Assembly: GCA_023055425.1 (NCBI GenBank)
Contig: JALGPY010000012.1
Location: 16,627,922-16,691,921, forward strand
From: Linanthus parryae
Lineage: Eukaryota; Streptophyta; Magnoliopsida; Ericales; Polemoniaceae
Length of the DNA stretch: 64,000 bases
Direction of reading: 5' to 3'
Part shown: piece after piece, positions 35,447 through 46,559 of the stretch
How the letters are laid out: every line of letters starts with the position of its first letter
How positions within the stretch are numbered: the first letter of the stretch is position 1
Notes under the pieces: model-generated
Told to the model about the DNA's origin: nothing
The model's database searches: none
What the model saw: the letters and a program-made list of their open reading frames with translations, nothing else
Translations under genes and position numbers: made by a program

Positions 35447-35929
35447 TCCACAGCAGCAGTTAACGTGGTCCCGCTCAATACCCTGATGCTGGCGGGAATC
35501 CCGGAGCAGAAGATTGTCAGACGTCCATCCCCGCTGATGGGGTTTGGAAGCGACTCCAGGATGACAATAGGATGGATCCGTCTGGGTGTCGAGATTGGCA
35601 AAATCAAGTGTTCAGCCAAATTCTATGTCATCGATGCGAACACTACGTATCATATGATCATTGGCCGGGCCTGGATTCATCGCTTCGATGCAGTCCCCTC
35701 GACAGCTCACCAGGTGATGAAAGCTATCTGGAACGACAGAGTAGTGGAGATACCAGCTTCGGTAAACCCTTTCAATCTGGATGAGGCGCACCTCTCCGAG
35801 GCAGTATGGTTCACTGAAATGGCAGATGAACAAACTCCAGGGCCGTTTAACCCCACTCCTTTGCCTCGATGGGAGGACATCAAGGATCAGTCACCCGCAG
35901 GAGTGATGGTGACAAGGGAAGAGGCCTAG
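35447..35929 (+). pseudogene. Tat-1 aspartic protease region, N-terminally truncated
   Basis: Starts within the active-site loop: the AAVNVVPLNTL segment follows the Athila-1 LTR, whereas Tat-2 has VDGGAAVNVVSLNTL at the same place, so the catalytic Asp is lost here. The rest (IPEQKIVRRPSPLMGFGSDS, YHMIIGRAWIHRF, PGPFNPTPLPRW) matches Tat-2 closely. Ends at a stop at 35927. Confidence 0.85.
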
Positions 35930-36144
35930 GAAAAGTCGTCTGCGCGATAAGAGGCACCGCGGATTGCTTACCAAAGAAAGAATGTTTACACCCTTAAAAG
36001 GATAGAAAAAACATGATCCCGAAGGCAAAGAGAGAAAGCTTCTACGCTAACGGGAAGAAATGTTACCGCATATGAAGGTGCGCGGGGATACCCCTACCCG
36101 AGCATGGGGATATCCCTGGGCAAATCAATCAAATCGAGCAGGTT

Positions 36145-37744
36145 GTGGAATTGGACAAACCAACGCCAGGCGTTTTAGAGGAGAGGCTAAAAGAGGCGCC
36201 CGAATGCATGGAGGACAAGCCCAAACCGCAAAAGCAGGAGCTGAAGGATGTATTCCTAAGCCCAAGCGAAGAAAAGAAGAGGCCAGTCTTTCTCAGTGCA
36301 GACCTCACGGGTGAGGAGGAGGAAAGATTGCTGCAGCTTCTGACCAAGTACAAAGATGTGTTCGCATGGGAATACGATGAGATGCCCGGCCTGGACGTGA
36401 GCATCACTATGCACAGGTTAGATGTAATCCTAGGGTCTAAGCCGGTAAAGCAGAGAACAAGGAGCTTCAGGCCGGAGATCAACGTGAAAATCAAGCAAGA
36501 AATTGTCAAATCACCATCCTACATGGTTGGCTAACATTGTGCCTGTGGTGAAGAAGAATGGGCAGCTTCGCATTTGTGTGGACTTCCGAGACCTTTACCG
36601 TTTCTGTCCCAAAGACGATTTTCCGCTTCCCAACATTGATCTACTCATCGATTCGACCGCGGGTCATCACATGTTCAGCTTCATGTACGGCTTCAGTGGG
36701 TACAACCAGATCAAAATGGACCCTGAAGACGCACGGAAAACCGCGTTCATCACGCCAGTGGGAGTCTTCAATTACACGGTTATGCCTTTCGGACTCAAGA
36801 ATGCATGTGCGACTTATCAGCGAGCCATGATGGCTCTGTTCCACGACATGATGCATAAAGAAGTGGAATTTTATGTTGATGAATTGGTTGTCAAATCCAA
36901 GGAAGAAAGGGACCACTTGGAGGATCTGCGGAAAGTATTCGAAAGATGCAGAAGTTTCCAGCTAAAGATGAAACCCATGAGAAGCGCGTTCGGAGTAACC
37001 TCGGGGAAATTCTTGGGATGTGTAATACATCGCCAAGGCATCGAGCCTGATCCCGCAAAAGTATCAGACATCACCAGCATGACGGCGCCGCCCAATCAGA
37101 GTACTCTGAAGACATTCTTGGGGAGGTTATCTTATCTGCGAAGGTTCATCCCTGCGATCGCAGAAATAACCTTCTGTTTCAGTGATATGCTCAAGAAGAA
37201 TGCTGTATACAACTGGACCACAGAACATGAAGCCGCGTTCGGAAGGCTAAAAGACTTGTTGACGTCAAAAAGGGTAATGATCGCGCCACAGCTCGGATCA
37301 CCGCTCTTGCTGTACCTAACATCGACAAAGAGGTCTATAGGGGCACTTTTGGCTCAGGAGTATGAAGGGCAAGAAAGGTCGATCTACTACATTTCTCGCA
37401 TCGTGCAACCAGCAGAATCAAGGTATGCAGATATTGAGCGTCATTGCCTTGCCTTATTCTTTGTAACAGAAAATTTGAAGAACTATTTCGCCTCGCACAA
37501 AGTGGTAGTGGTTACAAAGAGTGATCCCATACGGTACCTCTTGACTCACACTTCCCCTGGCGGGAGACTGGAAAAATGGTATATGACCATTTCTCAATAC
37601 GACATCACGTGTGTTCGACCGCGGGCAATCAAGTCGCAAGCCGTGGCGGATTTGCTAGCACAGTTCCCTGATAACAGTCACGAGCCCATGATCGAGGAAG
37701 AACTAGAGGGACCCGAGATATACGCAGTTGAATTGCCCTATTAG
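36145..37744 (+). pseudogene. Tat-1 reverse transcriptase and first RNase H
   Basis: Two overlapping frames. A 29-base deletion near 36511, relative to Tat-2, shifts the frame just before the WLANIVPVVKKNGQLRICVDF block. The first catalytic Asp (FMDGFSG in Tat-2) is Tyr here (TAC at 36686). The YxDD box reads YVDE (36872-36883). The classical RNase H region follows (SPLLLYLTSTKRSIGALLAQ, RHCLALFFV). It ends in a TAG at 37742 where Tat-2 has TGG. Three independent changes make this enzyme inactive. Confidence 0.9.
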
Positions 37745-38224
37745 ACGCTTTATTTTGATGGATCGTCAACAAGGAAGGGTGGAGGAATTGGAATAGTCCT
37801 GACCAAACCCGATGGAGAGGTCATACAGATGTCCACAAAACTCGACTTCGCAGTCACCAACAACGAAGCGGAGTATGAAGCTCTCATCGCAGGTCTCCGT
37901 GCAGCCAGGGCACTAGAAGTGAGCAATTTGACGATTATGGGGGACTCCAAGCTAATCGTCAAACAAGCTTCAGGCGAGTATGGATTAAAGGAAGAAAATC
38001 TATTGCCCTACCGGACTTTGGTACAGAAGCTGGTGCAACAATTCTGCGACGTCAGGTACGGACACAAACCTAGAGCAGACAATCGACATGTCGATGCTTT
38101 GGCCACTCTTGGATCTAAGGTTAGTGCAGACAAGTGCCCCGCGAGAATCTCGAATGAAGTACGAATGTCATCAGAGTTGACAGAGGACACATGCGCCGAC
38201 GAATGCATGGATGATGCAGACTAG
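37745..38224 (+). pseudogene. Tat-1 second (archaeal-type) RNase H
   Basis: LYFDGSSTRKGGGIGIVL, then NNEAEYEALIAGLRAARAL and MGDSKLIVKQASGEYG: the D, E, D residues of an archaeal-type RNase H. A second RNase H after the classical one marks the Tat lineage. It ends in TAG at 38222 where Tat-2 has TGG. Confidence 0.85.
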
Positions 38225-39781
38225 AGGAGGCCAATATTACAAGCCATCGCAGAGGGAACGAGTAAGGAAAATTGGGCATCCACCAAGGGGTATTGTATAC
38301 ATGACAACACTCTCTACTATAAAGGCCCAGGGGGAATACTCATGCGATGCGTCTCGCAGCAGGAGGGACAAGCGCTGTTAGAAAAGATTCACCAGCATAC
38401 TTGCGGGGAAAGTGAGGTGTCAATCTATAGAAAGGCCCAAAGGTATGGGTTTGACTGGCCGGGCATGTCAACGGCTGATGCGCTAATTCAAGGGAACTGC
38501 GAGAGTTGCGCATTGATCAAGGACTCTCTAGCAGTTGCCCTGGTCGATGATGACATGGATTGGAGAAGGCCACTCTTCGACTTTCTCACACAAGGAATCC
38601 AGCCTGAGTCAAGAAAAGAAGCCTAAAAGCTAAAACGGAAAGCAGCCCGGTACGTGGTGCAAGAAAACATACTCTGGCGAAAGGGTCATGAGGGTAACTT
38701 ACTTCGATGCCTAGACGGTAGGGAAGCACAAGAAGTGATGGACCTCTCTCACCAAGTGGAACATCAGGGAGGTGCGAAATTATACAGACAGCTTCTCACA
38801 GTTGGTTACTTCTGGCCCACCATGGAGGCAGATTGCCGCGCTAAAGTAAGAAGATGTCAGGAGTGTCAATTCAAGGGCAACCTCGTACATGCCACTGCCG
38901 TAGATCTACATGCGTTGGGAACACCATGGCCGTTCCACACTTGGGCTCTGGATTTTGTTGGCCCTATCCGACCAACCTCGCATGGGAATCAGTTTATTCT
39001 CACCGCGACTGAGCTGTTCACTAAGTGGGTACAAGCAATACCGCTGAAGACAGCGAATGCGCTTGGTGTAGTCCATTTCATCCAAGAGAACATCATATAC
39101 AGGTTTGGAATTCCTAACACAATTCTCTCGGATAATGGTACCCCCTTCGTCAATCGCCAAGTAGCCGCAAAGCTAGCGGAGTACAATATCAGGAAGATAT
39201 GTTCTACTCCTTATTATCCAAAAGGGAATGGTCAAGCAGAAGCAACCAACAAAGCACTACTAAGAATCCTGAGCAAGATGGTCGCAGACGATCACAAGAA
39301 ATGGGCTGATTCTTTAAACTTCGCGTTGTGGGCATATCGACTTCGCCAAGGACTCCTATAGGGGTCTCCCCATTTCTTTTATGCTATGGAGCTGAAGCTG
39401 TGGTACCGGCGGAGGTGAAAATCAACTCTGCAAGGTTGGCCTTCCATGCGCTATACGAGAATCAGCGCGATCATGACTTGATCCTATTGGAAGAAAAGCG
39501 AGAGCAAGCTAAGCGAACTAATAAATGGTACAAGGAGAGGATCGCTCGCGCGTACAATAAAACAGTCCAACGTTGAGATTTCGCAGTTGGGGACCTGGTC
39601 TTGCGCGCATCGGATCACTGCATGCGAGAGGCAGCTCACCCAAAGTTTGCAGCCAACTGGGAAGGACCTTTCGAAGTCAAAGAGGTCTTTGATAGTGGAT
39701 ACCGCAAAATACAAAGACTACATGGGACGGCCACAACCCCAAGCTCGGTGAACATGCGCTAGATTAAGAAGTATTATCCTT
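38225..39781 (+). pseudogene. Tat-1 integrase
   Basis: Linker, then zinc-binding HQVEHQGGAKLYRQLL with CQEC near 38850. The catalytic core has D in WALDFVGPI (near 38950), D in LSDNGTPF (near 39130) and E in GNGQAEATN (near 39238). The C-terminal part runs to KYYP at 39780. Stops at 38624, 39361, 39574 and 39760 break it; the last is TAG in place of the TGG of Tat-2. Not functional, but every domain is recognisable. Confidence 0.88.
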
Positions 39782-39854
39782 AACTTCTTCCATTTCATGC
39801 ATTACATTACAATGCCTACTTTATGCTTAGAATTTTCATATACTCAAGCGTCTT

Positions 39855-39934
39855 CTCTCCCATATGAGAGAATTGTAATTTCGCCTCTCCCATATGAGAG
39901 TGTTTATAATAAAAGACTTCTCCCAAATGGGAAG
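39855..39934. repeat. Short palindromic repeats after Tat-1 pol
   Basis: CTCTCCCATATGAGAG at about 39855 and 39885 and a degenerate copy near 39919. The same motif recurs in Tat-2 at 57575-57650. Confidence 0.75.
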
Positions 39935-39994
39935 AATTTTATGATTTTGGCTGTCTTTATCGCTTCATTTACTTCTCCATTTCTCAATAGTGAA

Positions 39995-40345
39995 AGCTTA
40001 TCTGCTGAGATAGCAGCATTGATCAAACACGATCTTAATTGATCCTAAGCCTATCTGCTGAGATAGAAGCACTAAGCAAACGCGATCTTAATTGATCCCA
40101 AGCCTATCTGTCGCGATAGCAGCACTATGCGAACATGATCTTAATTGATCTCAAGCCTATCTGCCGAGATAGCAGCCATACTTGAATCTGATCTTAAGTG
40201 ATCTTCAAGCCTATCTGCTGAGATAGCAGCACTGTGCGAATGCGATCTCAAACGATCTAAAAACTTACCTGCTAAAGATAGCAGCTCTAATGTATGATCT
40301 TTATGATCTGCGAATCTATCTATTAGATAGCCAACTATAGTGACA
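39995..40345. repeat. Hairpin tandem repeats of Tat-1 (about 7 units of 53 bp)
   Basis: Each unit carries the dyad CTATCTGCTGAGATAG (arms CTATCT and AGATAG) followed by GATCTTAATTGATC or similar. Units become less regular towards 40345. The same array is in Tat-2 at 57067-57481. Confidence 0.9.
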
Positions 40346-41600
40346 ACGCATCACGCGAATGCAAAATTTGTCAAGCACACATTCAAGTACAAAGGGCAAA
40401 GTTTGCCAACGTGCGTGCGATATTATAATTTTTTGTAACAAGAACAGCAAATGATACAAAACGCTTTATTATGAGTCAAAATGACTTACAATTTATCTGT
40501 CTCGATAGCAGCTTACATGCGAAAACTCAGACTGAGCTAATTACATAGCCAAAATGACTTACAATTCATCTAGATAGCAGCCTACGGGCGAAAGTTGTAC
40601 AGAAAGGAAATCCTTACTGTAAAATGATCGGCCTACTGGTCCTAACAAAAGCTATGCGACATAATTGTCTGCGAACAAAGATCTATAGCAAGAAAGGTCT
40701 TACTATAAAATGAACGGCCTACAAACGCTACAAAAGCTATGCGACGCCATCTTCAAGCTCCCAGGATCTGACAATGCCTCTGTCTAGTCTTCACCCCAAG
40801 AGATATGCCAGATGAACCACCTGTTCAGGCGTATGCGGCGGTGGAGAACAGGCAAGCAGCAACTCCTGGGGCAGGAGGCTCCTTGTCCATGGAGACGAGC
40901 ACAATGGCTCGCCACCCCGAGTTCAAGAACGTGGAGGAAAACAGTTCTCCTCCGGGAAGGCTAGAGGAGAAACGCCCCGTTCGTTACAAGTTGGTAAGAA
41001 GGTCAGTATGGCACTGCACCTCGCCGGGAGGTAGCCGGAGATACGACCTGCAAACATAATAGACGAAGAAAATTCTTCGAGAAATCATGAGGTATTAGGT
41101 GCATCTTCTTTACGATGGTTATGAAGTTCAATAAGCTTCGTAATGAATCAACAAAGAACAAGCATTGAATCCAGCAGTCGTAAGGACTCATGGCAAGCCA
41201 CATTTTGAGATGAAGAACCCAAGCAGCAGAAGGCAGGGTTTATATAGAGCCTACGGAGACCCTTCAGTTCTCTAACTGAGTCAGCAAAGCTTGGAAAAGG
41301 GGGTAAGAATCAATCGCTTACGCCTTGAGAAAGGTAATATTCAATTACCCTACTAAAGGCTACGACGATTCGGTGGCGTACCCTAATTAATGACGGAAGG
41401 TCATGATACGGATGGACTTCCCAAGGAAAGCGTGCTTATCTGATAAGCAGTTAGCGCGAAAATCAAAGCGGGCATGTCACCACCTGACGTCATAATTGAT
41501 ACGCATAAAATATTCGAGCAAATCCCGGGAAGGGCAAAACGGGCATTCAAGCCTTGAATAAAAAAAAGGGGGAGAAACCCTAGCAACATTACAATAATGT
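40346..41600 (-). other. Untranslated interval between Tat-1 repeats and opposite-strand gene; contains a minus-strand TATA box
   Basis: A TATA box TATATAAA reads on the minus strand at 41239-41247, and 44 bases further an ATG (41203) starts MWLAMSPYDCW. Both are conserved in Tat-2 (56130, 56174). The downstream coding quality is poor and differs between copies. No other gene seen. Confidence 0.5.
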
Positions 41601-41877
41601 TTTAACATTTTGTTCAAAACAAAATAAATCTTTGATCAGGGGGACATCAGGAGAAAACAAGAGTGATGTATTTGTCACTTGGTCCACTTCTCGCTTCAGC
41701 TGCTCGTACTTGGTGCTCATCTCATGGAAGATCTTGACAGCCTAGTCAGCCTTTTGCCTTTGCTTCTCTACCTTTTGCCCCTCAGCTGCGAGGTTATGGA
41801 AGCCGCGCTTCAAATTCACAGCTGCGCGAATCTGGGTAACTCTGTTGATAAGATACCCGAAGCCCAGTGATAACTCT
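41600..41877 (-). pseudogene. Opposite-strand gene of Tat-1, C-terminal exon end
   Basis: Read on the minus strand this continues the last exon cut at 48136 by Athila-2 and encodes the C-terminal coiled-coil-like end (EQLKREVDQVT, then PLIKDLF), matching the end of the Tat-2 copy near 55739. A TAG interrupts it near 41742. The exact stop is uncertain. Confidence 0.65.
41873..41877. repeat. Left target-site duplication of Athila-2 (CCCAG)
   Basis: Exactly repeated at 48131-48135 after the 3' LTR. Confidence 0.92.
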
Positions 41878-43438
41878 CTTTTAGGAGTTATTTTTATACT
41901 TCCATATTACTTGTATTAGGCTTATTTCGAATGATTTATATGTTATATTTGCACAAATATGTGAATTTGACTATTTATAAGCGTAAGAGTGAAAAGTTGT
42001 GTTTCTAGCCTATTTGTGCATGTTTTCTCTCATATTTGCAATGATAATTGCACGGGTTGTTTAATTTTGTGTATCTCGGGTAAAATAGGTGCAATGGATA
42101 TTATGAGGGGCTTGGAGATTCTTGGAATGGAGCTAGATGAAGAGGAGAAAAGAAGAGGCAAAAACGAAGCAAAGTTGGAAAAGTCGCACAGGACCAGCCT
42201 GCACTATTTTCGATGCTCCAGAAAATCTACAAAGAATTTTGGATCAAGGCCTGCGGAATTGGAAAGTAGACATCCGTAGCTTTCCAACGATATATGGTAG
42301 GCCCGAAGAAGAGTCTGTATGAGGGAGATACAGCCTGCGCAAGATCAGCAAATATTTCTGTCCGGGAATTACAAAGTAGAGGGGCTGAAGTGCAATTTCG
42401 GCCAGATTTCATTAAAAAGCGTGCCCAGGCAACAAAGGACGGATTCTCAGACCTAAAACAGACGGGGAAGCTGCTGGGGAACGATCAAGAAGGCTAGGGG
42501 AGAAGAGGGTCATGGAGAACGACGCCGGAGTTGCCGGAACGCGAATTTCGTCACGAGTTTGACTATCCCTCCTATCTTTTCTATCGTTTCTCAATACTAT
42601 GAACTTCTTAGCTTCTATTGTCAGGATATTTGAGTAGTTTTAATAGCTAGATAATTTTATGGATAACCTAGGGTTTTAAGCTTTGATGTTTTCCGGATTA
42701 ATGTGTTGATTCACGTTTTGAACTTAATTCTATTTCATGTTCATGTTTATCAACTCCGTTCTTGTTCTCAATTCTTAGTGTGTGTTGATTGATCACCCTA
42801 ATCATGCTAGTTATCTAGGTTGTTGCACGACAGTGAACTAAACCTGGATTCGTGAAGAAATTTGGTTATATTCTTGTAGTTTCTTGAGACCGATAGGAGA
42901 TAGAGACTTGAATGACTGTTTGTGGGTTGTTGCGATTGGACTAGTTAGGTTTGAGTGAAACCGGTGGACCGAAAGGACCCAGTGAACGAAGTTGGCTAAC
43001 TGACTAGAACGTAACGGTAGACAGAGGTGGACCAAGAGGACCCAAAGTAGACATAAACGTATAATTACATGAGATCGAAAGAAGATTGTAAGTGCTATTA
43101 CCCGGTTTGACTGAACATGAGTAGTGTGTTTCAAACGTAATCCGGAAATGTCTAAGTACCCTAGGGGACTCATGGATTATCTAGTGTTCTCTATATTCGT
43201 ATTAATTAAAAAAATAATAAAAATATTAGTTTTGTTTTGTTTATTTAATTTTAGTCACTTGTTTGAGGGTGACAAAATATTAAATCACAACTTTTTCCTA
43301 CTGGTTACTTCAACTCTAAATTAATCGTTTAGCTAAATAATCTAGAGACTGTCCCTGTGGATTCGACAACCTGATTTTTAATACTCATCTTTATTACTTC
43401 GACCGTGCACTTGCGTATACATGTAAGAAATCGTGTCA
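41878..43438 (+). repeat. 5' LTR of Athila-2
   Basis: TGATAACTCTC to AAATCGTGTCA. Towards the end it shares GACCGTGCACTTGCGTA with the Athila-1 LTR, so the two families are related. Confidence 0.95.
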
Positions 43439-43444
43439 AGTTTT

Positions 43445-43462
43445 TGGCGCCGTTGCCGGGGA
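43445..43462 (+). other. Primer-binding site of Athila-2 (tRNA-Asp)
   Basis: TGGCGCCGTTGCCGGGGA, an exact complement of the 3' end of plant tRNA-Asp as I recall it. Confidence 0.9.
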
Positions 43463-43594
43463 GAGCGGTAGATTATTTAGTTAGGAGTTAGTTTAGAGAA
43501 TTTCTTTAGTTTTGTAATTTTTTTTTTCTATCTCCGTGCTTCACGGGTATCTTGTGAGTTTGTTTTCGCATGGACACAGGAAGCAAGAGACATA

Positions 43595-44635
43595 ATGAGC
43601 ATGTCGAGCGAGGATAATTATGAGGGGATCTCGGATTACCCATACTATTGTGCTAGATGCAGAGTTTGGCCCACAGATGACTGCTCAGTGATTTGGTGCT
43701 ATAAATGCAAGAAGGATCACAAGTATAAAGACGCATGCATTTTTGATTCACCACAGTTTCATCAGCACCAGGAAGACTCACCAGCGATTATGGCAGAACG
43801 ACGCAGTATTATGGAGGACGTCCAGGTGTGCTCTAATTTTTTATCTGTGGCTAAACAATTTCCACAAGACGATTCAGCCATAGGTATGGAATACGCTAGG
43901 GAGATGATGAAGAGGATAAAGGAACGAGTTGAGAAACTGTTAGTGACAGGGGAATCAATTAGTCAAGAGCCACAAGAGGAGCCCTTGCCACATGATAGTG
44001 AGCCTAAAACTGAACCTTCATCATCACCTCACAAGTGGAAGATGAGATACCTGATCCGAGCGAAGACTGCTGTATCCAGGAATCATTAGTGGACTCTGCC
44101 ATTTATGAGGACTCAGACTCTGATTTAGACCAGGGTGGACCTGTGTGCCCAAGATGGGAGGACCTGCCGTATTGCGAGCCAAAACCGCAGGCGCCCTCAC
44201 ATCCTTGGCATGAATGGGAAGACACCGACATTGGAAGCTTATGGTGTGCTGATAATGATGAAGCTTGAAACACTTGTGCTCAGTGCTATTGAGTTTTCAA
44301 ATTCTTGTTCTATGGGCCATTTTGATGATGATATACATGTCATAGTCAAGGAATTTGAAACCAACAAGTGTGGGGGTGAGTTGCATGGGTCACTAGAAGA
44401 GCATATGGCACCAGAGAGATACTACTGGGATGACTTTATGGAGCATGATGCATTTGAGCCCAGTGGCACTTGGTGGAAGTTGATAAAGAAGAAAAAATGC
44501 AAGATGAAAAGAGTCAGCTTCTACACTTCTCCACCATCTGCACAACACAGGGGTGCACGTGAAGTTCAAGAAAAGAGATGGTGGAAGAAGAATAAGTGGA
44601 GAGTTAAAGGTTCATCCACTATCCATGTCGGTTGA
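43595..44635 (+). pseudogene. Unrecognised cysteine-rich ORF in Athila-2 (three frame segments)
   Basis: I do not recognise this protein. Segment 1 (43595-44089, ATG at 43595) has a Cys/His cluster: C19, C22, C30, C35, C38, H42, C48 (CX2C-X7-C-X4-CX2C-X3-H-X5-C), suggesting a zinc-binding fold, then a helical region and a Pro/Glu-rich stretch. Segment 2 (about 44035-44268, shifted by one) is acidic with ESLVDSAIYEDSDSDLDQGG and further Cys. Segment 3 (to 44635) has EERYYWDD-like aromatic/acidic stretches and a Lys/Trp-rich tail (KRWWKKNKWRVKG). Joined, these would span about 345 codons broken by two shifts. It occupies exactly the place of gag-protease in Athila-1 and ends at the same conserved untranslated block. 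It does not look like gag: no CCHC knuckle and no capsid motif. Confidence 0.6.
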
Positions 44636-46544
44636 GGTAACCGGGTCGGTCCGTCAATCTTAAATTACAAGCGCTTCTTGGGAGGCAACCCAATGTAGAG
44701 TAGGATGTTATTTGTTTTATTTATGTTTTAGCTCTCCATACATAATTTTGAGAGGTGAGAGAGAGGGACTGATGAGTTGTCTAGTTTTGCAGGTAATGTT
44801 ACAAAGAATCTACCCCAGTGTGCCATGGCACATTTGAACCACATGGGAACTCTTGAGGGAGTTGGGGATTTTTTGTGCATTATTTTCAGGATGGAGCAAT
44901 CTACCCCGGTGTGCGAGGCACACGTGACCTTAGGGGAGTTACATTATAGCATGGTGTAGCTTGGGGATTGCTTAGATGATCGTCATCGGCGAGAGAAACT
45001 GTCAACGGTCCATTGGACCCCTTCTTGTTGCAGTTTCGCGGACAGGGTGCCCATGTAGGTCCGGGCACCTCAGTTATCTCTTACTCTCTCAGTGTCTAAG
45101 TTTTGAGCTATACTTGTAAAAATCCACCGCCTACACATTTAAGTGAGGAGACCTCCAACTTTATCTCTAAATTCGTTGAGGACAACGAAACGCTTAAGTG
45201 TGGGGGGGTTTGTGTATATTTTTTCTAGCCATGTCTGTTTTGCATAGCCTTGTTACATGTAGATTGTGTTAGTATTGTGAGTAGTGTGGTTAGTAGTGTT
45301 TTTATTATATTGTCGTATTGTGTTAGATTGTGTATGTTATGCATTGTTAGCACTTTTACATTATTGAGTCACCCTACCCAGTGTATGTGATTAGTTGAGT
45401 TGGCCAATGCATGTAGAGTCTAGGAAAATATGAGAAAATTTGAAAAAAAAATAGAAAAGAGAAAAATCCATAAAAATTTAAAATTTTTGAGAATATGGGC
45501 AATTGATGAAGCTTGAAACCAGAGAGAGTTCAATGAAAGAGTCTCAATGAATAGGAAGCACCGTAGTAGGGATGTCTTTAATTCTTAGTATCTTGCGCAC
45601 CTGTTTCACGAAAGGATGTCCCGGGTATTCATGGAAAAGTGGAAAGAAGACGAGGGCATACCTTTAGTTCCTTTATTGTGCTAGGAGGATTTAGTCTTTA
45701 GGAGTTGAATAGTCTGTTTTCGGTGGAAACTTGTGGCCTCTTGTAAATCTGAGGTGGACCTTCGTGTAGAGTCGGTTCCATGTGGTACACTGCTTTAGCC
45801 TAAGCGAAGTTAGGGAGTGTACACCACCATCCCTTACGGCGGTTTCAAGAGTTAACCGAAAAAGCCCACACTTAGTAGCTCTAATGCACGGTTGAAAAAA
45901 AATAGAAGAGAATGAAAAACAAAAGAAATAAAAATCTTCTCTTGGACTAGATACGGTGAACAGCCTAATGTGCCTCCGTTTACGCGGGTAATTTGGATTC
46001 AATCCAATTAGAGCAACTAGGGAAAATTAAAGTCAAGCTGTATTACACGGAGTTGTGTCTCCCTTAACAGGGACAATTTGTATTCAAATGCAATAATGGC
46101 TAAGAGGGTCTGAAAACCTCAAATGACTTGGCGACGAAAGACTATCACAGGATTAAGGATGCCTAGGCCCTCTGAGCTAAAGAACGTGCCCGAATCTTGG
46201 ATTGATTATGGTAGATGTTTGGGGACCCCATAGTGAACTTGTGCGTAGGATCATTTTATCTCAATTTCTTGCTATTGGTTGTGAAATTTCAAAAGAGACT
46301 AGTGAGAACTTGATGAGTTTGGTTAGTGATAGCGAGATTGCCCGATCTCTAAAGAAAAAGAAAAAAAATGTTGTTTAAATATTTGCATTGTGAAATATCG
46401 AGTTGCATTAGAGCATGTAGATTGCATAGTCGTGTGTGTGAGTTGTTTGTATCACATGGCTAGTGAAATTGTATGCAAAACGGTGGACTGAAATCAAAGT
46501 GTGAGGGACTTTCAATGAGATTTTGCTCGGGACGAGCAAAAGGT
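44636..46544 (+). other. Athila-2 3' untranslated region with the conserved hairpin module
   Basis: No gene seen. GCTTCTTGGGAGGCAACCCA near 44673; hairpin GGTGCCC/GGGCACC at 45046-45069; hairpin TTCGTTG-AGGA-CAACGAA at 45172-45189; internal purine tract AAGTGTGGGGGGG at 45196-45208. Same order as in Athila-1. Confidence 0.75.
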
Positions 46545-46559
46545 AAGTTTGGGGGTATT
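46545..46559 (+). other. Polypurine tract of Athila-2
   Basis: AAGTTTGGGGGTATT directly before the 3' LTR. Confidence 0.85.

Noticed and set aside
39995..40345. Possible CRISPR-like array
   Set aside because: Units are near-identical through their whole length, with no unique spacers, and the same array is in a second plant retrotransposon copy. They are tandem repeats.
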